From Ifrita kowaldi (Eukaryota > Chordata > Aves > Passeriformes > Cinclosomatidae), in contig VZRS01000224.1 in assembly GCA_013398055.1 (NCBI GenBank), positions 248,001 to 312,000 on the forward strand: DNA of 64,000 bases, read 5' to 3'. Positions 29,001-38,000 of this stretch are shown one piece after another. A program made the position numbers and the translations under genes. The notes under the pieces are model-generated. The model saw nothing but the letters and a program-made list of their open reading frames with translations. It was not told the origin of the DNA and did no database searches. Numbering within the stretch: the stretch's first letter is position 1; every line of letters starts with the position of its first letter.

Positions 29001-32000
29001 AATTTCAGTCCATTTCAGAGGGTCCAATTTTCATAATTTGACTTGGAAACTACATTTTTTTCTTCTAATATACACGAACTTTCTTTGTTTTTTAAACATC
29101 TACATTGCCTGCTTCTTACCTTTGGCGTAAGCCTGCATTTCAGTTTGTGCGGTCTTGTTGCAGTTCATGTAGGTTTACTTGAGTTAGCTTGTGTCCAGTT
29201 CATTTGTGTTCTGGCAATTTAAGTACAAGTTTGCTGGGGCTTAAGACTATTGCATTTGTGACTCATAGTCAGCATCACAGGGGCTGTGCAGCCTTGTCAA
29301 GGACTGCTGCAGTATGGCTCTCATTTCCTAGAGCTCTGCATTCACTAGAATCTGAAGTGTTCACAGGAGGTCCTGCTCAAAGTGAACTCTGTGGTGCCAA
29401 GAAGGTGGCTATTCTTTGGCACCTAATCTAGGAAATGTACTTTTTTTCAGTACCAAAACCAGTAGTGTTTGGGTCTCTCCAGATGGTAAAATAGACATAG
29501 TCTGAATGAAAGGAGAAATTCAGTGTTCAGTTGCTTGTTCGGCACTGAATGAGATGGTTATGCTGAAAGTTGCAGGCAGTTGTTGTCTGAAATGTGCTAG
29601 ATTTGTCCAGTGTCTGAATAAAGTTCTTGTCTGCATGCCTGCATGTAATTTTGTTATTAGCCGGTTGCATATGTGCTAACAGACTGGATGGTGTTTGCTG
29701 TAAATGAAATTAATAAAAAACCCCACTAACAGATAATGTTGTTCTTCAGGTTGAGCTCCCACCTCCTGATCTTGGCCCAAGCTCTGCTCTAAATCAGACA
29801 CTTAACTTGCTACGGGAGGTTCTGGCATCTCATGACTCATCTGTTATTCCACTGGATGCCCGTCAGGCTGACTTTGTGCAGGTACAAGAATGTTTGACTG
29901 CTTTATGTGTGTGAAGAGGAGGGAGAGGGGCAAAAAAAAGAACATGTAAGTTAGTTTCAGTGCACAAAAGATAGATGGAACATTAATCTTTTTGTCTTGT
30001 CCCATTTTGGAGCTCTGTATCAAACCAGAGTTTGTAATGTGAACAAGAGGGTGACTAACAAAATGAGTAATTACAGTTGAGTATGGAGTGCTACTCTTAA
30101 CACAGTATCTAAATTCTGTTATCCAATTACTACTGCATTAAGCAAATACACCCTCAAGATTGCACAATTACCAATTATCTAATCTGGGTTATTCTTCCTC
30201 CTGCTAGGCTGGAATCTGTTCTTCTCAGGTTTTTATACTTTCCCCATCACTGTGGTAGGTGATCACCTGCTGACAAATCCAGTAGAAAACTGCTTTCACA
30301 GTTGGAAACTCTCATTCCTCTTTATTCTGCTTTGGGGAATAAATACGTGATAGAGACAGAATGAGGTTAGAAGCCTCGTGTGACATGATTTCCTCCCTCC
30401 CCTCCCTCTTTTCTGTGTGTTTGCTATTTTAGGTTCTGTCTTGTGTGCTAGATCCGTTGTTACAGATGTGTACTGTGTCTGCTAGTAATTTGGGCACAGC
30501 TGATATGGCAACCTTCATGGTAAATTCACTTTACATGATGAGGACTACTCTGGCTCTCTTTGAATTCACTGACAAACGTCTAGAAATGTTGCAGTTTCAG
30601 GTAAGCTTTAGCAGCCCCGAAAGAAAGTGAACTTTTTACTGATTTTTGCACACTGTAAGTTGTGATGTGAACATATTTATCTTAAAAACAACCCAAATCC
30701 AACATTATCAAAACTGGGAAAATGGCATAAGAGAGCTTCTTGTTGGAGACCATAAGCAGGTAGCATCTTTCATTTTAAACAGACAAAAAATGATTAAAAG
30801 ATTTGGTTTTGTTTGGTTCAGTTGCAGATAAACCCAGATCAGTGAACATTTTCATTATCCTAATCATTCTAATATTTATCTGCAAACTATGAGAAGAAGC
30901 AAATGGAAATTGAAAGCTCAGTCAAATGGGTGACTGTATTCCATCAAATAATTAGCAGTAGATCATCCTCTGTTTTGTACTAGAATATAGTGTAGCTGAA
31001 GTTACAGCTTCAGTCCTGCTTTCCGCCTCTTTTCTCATTTGTTTGGTTTCCCCTCACATCCCAGGGTAATAATTCATATGTGGTACAGTTTTGAAATGGA
31101 AGTGAAAATTCAGAAGCTGTTGACTTACAAAAACTTGGACACTTCCCATTTATATTTTGCTTCATAAATATGTCTGCAGTATATCTCAGGAGAGCTTTTG
31201 GAGCTGGGGGGCTTGAAAAAAGTCACAACTTCTATTTGAAGGGATCACCAAGGATTGGCTGTGAGCCATTTTTCGCTTTCTGCTCCTAATTAGAATTTCT
31301 AGCACCTTTTAGCTCTGAAACAAACAGGCAACCTCACCAAACTATCTGAGGTATTTCTAATTTCTATTATCAGAGTTCCTTTCACAGTAAATGTTGCAGT
31401 TGATTTACTCTTTGGAAAAGCAGTAGAGCTGAAGCTTACACATTTAATACCATTTACTTTCTTCAAACATTTTACAAATACAAGAACAGACTGAAAAAAA
31501 ACTTTAAGATTATACATAAGTAGGTTATTCAAGTGGAGTTACAATGGCATATTTATTAGGAGAAACATTTTTCGTAGAAAAAGAACTAAGAGAGTTAAAA
31601 ACTCCAAATTGAAATATTAAGATTTCCCTCCTGATTTAAAAAGGAAAGTGTGTTCTTCTAAACAATTACAGGAAGCAAAAAGGTGAACTCTTTATGTATC
31701 AAACAAAGAAGTCTTACATTTTAGTAGACTTTTATATGTTATAATTTTTTTCTTTTCTTTATGATTGGAAGAAAAAAAAAGTGAGGTAGTTATCTGTAAA
31801 AGTGAAGTAATAATGTTTATATACCCAAATGTGTTTCTGAGACTGCTCAAACTGAAAAATGGTTGCTGCTGCTGTGACTGGATTTAGGGGCTAGGTTTTC
31901 CTGCAAAGTATATATTATATTAAGAATGTAAAATACTCTTAAAACGTTTTCCTATGAAGATAATTAAAACAAAACAGAGAACTGTGATTTCATTGTCTAT

Positions 32001-35000
32001 TGTTCTTTCAGTTAACTTATTTCTAATACAAGTTTATCAGTATTGAATTTAAAATCAATGCTGAGTATGATTTAGCTTCAGTTTTATTTTCCTTACAAAA
32101 GACTGTCTCTTGTTTATTGTAAAACTGCCATGTTATTGTCAGTATTTTCAATAAGAGTTGAATGATTTTTATCACATATTTTCAAAGAATTATAGCAAAA
32201 TAAAATTATATAGGAATTTTTAAGATCAAGGCTATAATCTTCATTTTTGGTGGTGTTGTATTCACAAATACAAAAAAAATAGGTTCTTTTATTAGTCAGA
32301 CATGAAAGAACTCTCTACATTTTTATTATTGGTTCCTTGTAATATGAAAGATGTAAATGGATAAAATAATTATGCTGTATGTATTTGTAATATTTCCTTG
32401 TTTGTTGATCACTCTCCTTATTTGTGGTTTTTTTCTTCTAATTTGTGTTTCTAGACCTTTTAACCCCAGAACTTGTTACATTTAATATTCTCACACACTC
32501 TTTATAAATACCTTATGCTTAACATTTCAGATTGAAGCTCATTTAGATACACTCATAAATGAGCAAGCTTCCTACGTGCTAACGAGAGCTGGTCTGAGTT
32601 ACATTTATAACGCTCTGCAGCAACACAAGCCAGAACAGGTGAGCTCACAGAATTTACCTTGTTGAGGGGCTACCACACGCTTGCCAGCTAGTAGAATTTT
32701 GGCACTAATGTTTTTGCAAATTAGGCTTCCTCTGTAAGCAAAGATTCAGTCATGTCTGTTGGTTTTTCACATGGGGCCAGGACTATTAGACAGAGGCGCC
32801 TTGCAACTACAGATTCCCCCTGCACTGTGTGTTCAGCAGACCTAGCAGGGTTGGTGTGCAGCAGTCCTTCTGTACTGCTTGTGTGGTGCAAACTGGGTGT
32901 GTATACCAGCACTTCCATGGTGCCTAGAGCATACTAGACCTGCTGTGTATGTACCCAGCATTCATCTTCTTCATTGCTTCCTGTAGCACCTGCATGGAAT
33001 CCATAGATAGCTGCATGCATTTGGTAATTGGTGCATTTTTTCTTCGGTGGAAAACTGGCAGATGAGTTTAGTAGTAGTTTGAAAGAGTTTCTTCTTTCGT
33101 CCTTACTTGTTGCTGTAGCTATTCTAGTACCAAGACAGTGAGATTCTGAAAGTGAAAACTTGAGATTTCTTAGAGAAGCTGAAAACTGAAATTCAGAACT
33201 CACGCTCTCCCTTTCTTGTGAAGCACAGTTGCAATGTGGTAGGTGTTAATACAGCCCTTCTTCCCTTCAGCTGTGCCTATGTCCTTTTGTGATCTTTTGT
33301 AGAAGTGAAAAACAGTGTTTTCTGGAGAAAGCGAAACTCTCTTGGAGAGCTTTATGTTGTTTCTTCAGCTAATAATTTTGCATAAAGTGCCCAAACTCAA
33401 CAGACTTTTAAGTGTAAAGATGAATAAATAAATGTATAAATAATCTGGTTAATAACTCAACTTAGTTTTCTATTCATGAGCCTATCTCCTGTTTTAAATC
33501 CAATTTCAAGTCGACTAGGGCTGGTTGTTAACGGAACGTAGCAATTTTCATTTCTATCTGTGCAGCTGCCTGGCTGCAGAGGTGATGTTGCAGAATTTGC
33601 TAGGGGGTTAAGCAGCATTTGTGCATTGCATTGCCGTACCAGCAGAGAGGGCTTACTGAGAAGCAGGTCTGAATTCTTCACGGTCCAAGAACAGCTAGAG
33701 CAACATTGTTGCTCTATCTGTTCTTTGTTGTCTCTTAAGTCTGCAATACCAAGGGGATGTTGCCAGTTTGCAGTTCAGTTTTTATTCTAGACCTTATAGA
33801 AGGCTAGTATTGGCTTTATTTAATGGTGAAGAAGAAAAAAAAGGATTTGAAAGGACATATTAAGAATTCCATATTCTCAGCTTTTAATTTAAGGGAGTGG
33901 TAGAATACAAATGAAGTGTTAACAGCACTTTAGTATTGAAATGGTGATACAGTTTCCAAATATTTAAGATCCTGTAGCAGGACCAAATAAAAATTAACTA
34001 CTGAACTGATTGTAGACTTTATTATTTATCTTTTTCTATATGCTAGTATGACCTTTTTTTATCCCCCTGTTTGATTACTGATTCTTAGGGTCCTCTTTCA
34101 AATTTGTCAAGTATGGATTCTGTGTCCCTGAAGGTTGCAATGGTAAGCATTTTTAACTTTCATATTATGGTGGTGATGCTGTGACATGGTAAAGAATACT
34201 GTTAATTATGTGATTAGAAGATACTCATCTGTAGTAGAAGATTTTCACCTAATCAGTCCTATTCTTTAAGAACAACTGAATTACATGTCTGGGAATACTT
34301 TCTTCATTTGTAGTAATTTGACCACTTGAAGTAATACATAAATTATTTCTGAAGGGGTAGTAATAGAATATTAGTGTCTAAGCCTTGAGAAGCAGAACTT
34401 TACTTACAAGAATGCTGTCCCATGAGTCATCTCAAATTGCTAAAAGCAAATACTTAGCTCTAATTAGTTTTAATCACCAAAGTTTCTTTTTTTGCCTCTA
34501 TGCTTTGAAATATAGGTTCTGCTATCATTTATAATCTTAGTCCTAAGGCTTTGATTTTATGCAAATAGTTCAGCTTTACTCAGAAGTTAGATTCTGGGTG
34601 TATGTCACAGTTAGGTTTTTTTAAGTTGAAAGCTACAATATATTTTAAAGCAAATTATCAGCTGGTATTTTTTCTTAGAGTGTGTGAAGGCTATTTTGCA
34701 TAGAGATAGCAATATCACAGTTCAGTAGGCAATAATATATAATCTGTCATTCTTCTTGCTTAGCCAAGTTTAGCTTTATTCTAAAAGTTTAACTGTAAAG
34801 GCCTGCTCATACAGCAGTATATGTACACACTCATGGAAAAAACGGGGATTTTAAAAGGTTTTTTAAAAAACTTGTATGTTGAATGCATCCCAATTATGGT
34901 AGTGTAGCGTATTTTTTCTGTTCAGTTTTTAAACCAGCAATTCCCGGGCTGGTTGGATGAACAGAGCTCTGGCACAGAGCACTCAGTGGTTTACTGAGAT

Positions 35001-38000
35001 CAGCATGCATTCTTATTAAAACTTAGGAATTTTGCATTTAAAATATCTTCTATGTATCATGGTCTTGTAGACCAACAACAAATTTAAAGGCTGCAGCTTG
35101 GGGACCTTCTCCTTAAATTACATATATGCAACTCTGTTATCTATAGTGGTACGTAATAATTTCCCTTGAATAGTTAAGAGAAGAATCCAACTGTTTTATT
35201 TTGTTCATTACTTTACTTAATGTCTGCTTTTGTGAACACACTTTAACCAGAATGGAACCAAGTATGCTGAAATCAAACCCACATAAATCCAATCTATCAG
35301 CCTAATCTATTGGCTTCTCAGGATTTAAACCTGGAGAGAGTACTTGCAGACACATTCACTGCCTCCCATTTATGCTTGAAAGTTTTCCAGGTCCCAGCCT
35401 TTTTCAGTGCTTGCAAATGCGGTGCTTGCTAAGTCCATACCCCTCTCAGCAAAAGCTCCTTTGCTTTCCAAACAAGGGCAGAAAACCCCAAATAATTAAT
35501 TTGTGAGAACTGTGACTTCATTATTCGTTTTTGCCTATGTTTTAAATTATGGATGGATGTGGATTTTAGGATTTATCAGCTTGGGATCATTCATTCAGTG
35601 AATGAATGAATGAATAGGAAGGTTGCCATCATTAGATAAACTTACTTAGGGCCTTGTCTTAGTGAATAATTCCAAGGATGGAGATTATACCATTTTTTTG
35701 GATAATCTGTTCAATGTTTGATGACATTCCTGATGAGAATTTTTCCTCTCACTATCTAATCAAAATGTTCCTTAGTGTAATATGTGTTTGATATTCCTTG
35801 TGTTTTCACCTGTGAGAAGACCTGGTTTCATGTTCTCAGTAGTCACCTGTTTGACCACACAGTCACAGAACGGTTTGGGTTGGAATGGACCTTAAGGACC
35901 ATCTTGTTCCAACCTTCCCGCCATGGGCAGGGACACTTTCCACTAGACCAGGTTGCTCAAAATCCCATCTGACCTGGCCTTGAACACTGCCAGGGATGGG
36001 ACAGCCACAATTTTTCTGATTGATTGTTGAAGACAGCAGTAATGTTTCTTCTTAGAATCAAAGCATTACTCTTTTTATCACTATATTCTGTGGGAAAGGA
36101 GAAGTAGGCTTAGAAACAGTTCAAGAAGCCTGAAGTGGGTGATTTGCTCTTTGTTTTTCTCAACATAAGCAGTGACTCCCTGCCAAAAAGTAAAAAGAAA
36201 CATGCAGAAAGAATCAAGCAACATGTCTAACTTGGACAGAGTAGATATCTCTCCAGAGCTGTCTTATATTCCCTCTGCACTGAACAGACTCAGTGTGATC
36301 TTCAGTGATGTGTAAGTACCTGCACCAGCTGCATAGGAAGCTTAGATGGATAATTATAAAAGCTGGATTCTCATTATTTGCCCTCCACTCATATTCCTCA
36401 GAGTGAGGAACAAAATTTTGAAGGCAGAGGTGCTGAAGTCAGACATTTGTTTTGGATTTTTAAGTTCTGTCTTTAAATGTAATTGGAAATGTTTTCAGGA
36501 ATTTGTGGTTTTACCTATTTTTGTATACCAGCAAGGTGTTAATATGTTGATCTCATATTCTCTTCTCGTAGGCTCAGTTTGATCGCTATCTGTCTGCTCC
36601 AGATAGTCTCTTAATGTCCCAGCTGAATTTCCTTCTGAGTGCCACTGTGAAGTAAGTACCTTACCTCTGAATTTATATTATGCCTGAATAATGATCACAA
36701 AGATGAATTTGATAAGTTTTAGTGAATCATGATGAAAATTCAAGTTATCAGCTGTGATGATACTTGCATTGTCCTTCAGGTCACAGTTCAGTTTTGTTCT
36801 GACTCTCCTCTTTTTGAACAAGCAGTGAGGAATATGTAATTCTGTAACTTTCTGAAGTAGTTACTCTTGTTTTATGAGGCACCATCAAAATGAATTACAT
36901 TAATCTATTTTGAACATGTTCTGCTGTGTCAGCATTTTTTTGTCAACTTAGTTGTATGTTGTTTTAGAACTATTTTGTAAGCTTGTCAAAGACAGGAGAA
37001 ATATATAATTCTCCAAGATTTCTTTTATCCCCACTGCTTTGTCAGTTCTAGAATTTTCACCTTTGTTGTCTTCTGCTGTAGAATATTGGCATTCTTTCTC
37101 ATTGAATATTGTGCTGAGATTATTTTGCTTTTCACCTAATGTATTTTTTTAAGAGATTTCTTCTTTGAAGTATGGAAGTCAGAACTTTATTATTTATCTC
37201 TTACCTTGTTTTTTGGATATAACTGAACCCTAAGGCTAGGGAAAGTGCCACGAATTTCTTTCTAATTAAATGTGAACCACATGAAGATTTTCTGTAGTAC
37301 TTAAACTCAGAGAATTATATGTTGCACTGATCAAAAAGTTTCCTTGACATTACTTTTCACACTTCTGTGAAGAATGCAGGTTACAGAATATACCAGAAAC
37401 TGAGACAAGCACATCACATTTTACATAATGCAATAGTATTTGGAGTTTCATTACTAGTACTTTTCCTCAGTGGGATTGTATTTTACAGCATCTTGCATTT
37501 ATAAAATGACATACGTCAAGGGAAAAATAATTACTGTTGGGAATTGAATAGAACAGTTCAGTTGGAAGGGACCTACAACGATCAGCTAGTCCAGCTGCCG
37601 GGTTCTCATCCTGCATTGCTCAGGTTCTCCTCACCCAAAGACTTCCAGTGTCACACCATACCCAGTGGAGCATGGCTGGGAATGCTGGTGCTTTTCAGCT
37701 GGCATTGGGTATCTCTGCCAGATTTACCATTCCCACAGCTGGCAGAGCTGACCCTGTTGTGGTAGAGCTCTACTCTCTGTACAGATCAAACAGGGTAGCT
37801 TGACCAGTAATGTCAGTGAAACATCACAGCTTCTGCTTCTCGGTGTCAAGGCATTAAATGTGTATTTTAGCTCTTGATATATTTTTTTGAATGTAGGTCT
37901 ATTTAAAAATTGTAATAACAGTAAATGTATTTTGAAAGCCTCAACTTTTCATTGCTAACACAGAGGCAATTTTAAGAGGTAGACTCAATGCTACCATAAA

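Larger units (their letters stand above)
20910..29749 (+). other. COG6: COG6 intron 9 in window (8.8 kb, largest)
   Basis: This intron contains an A/C-rich low-complexity tract at 21411-21492, a minus-strand CR1 fragment at 26211-26600 and a tandem 10-mer ACAAGAAGAA at 27891-27910. No exon-like frame with splice sites and recognisable protein was found on either strand. Confidence 0.85.
34143..36571 (+). other. COG6: COG6 intron 13 in window
   Basis: This 2.4-kb intron has an AATG-type simple repeat at 35596-35616 and a minus-strand CR1 3' end at 35863-36010. The rest is unique. Confidence 0.85.
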
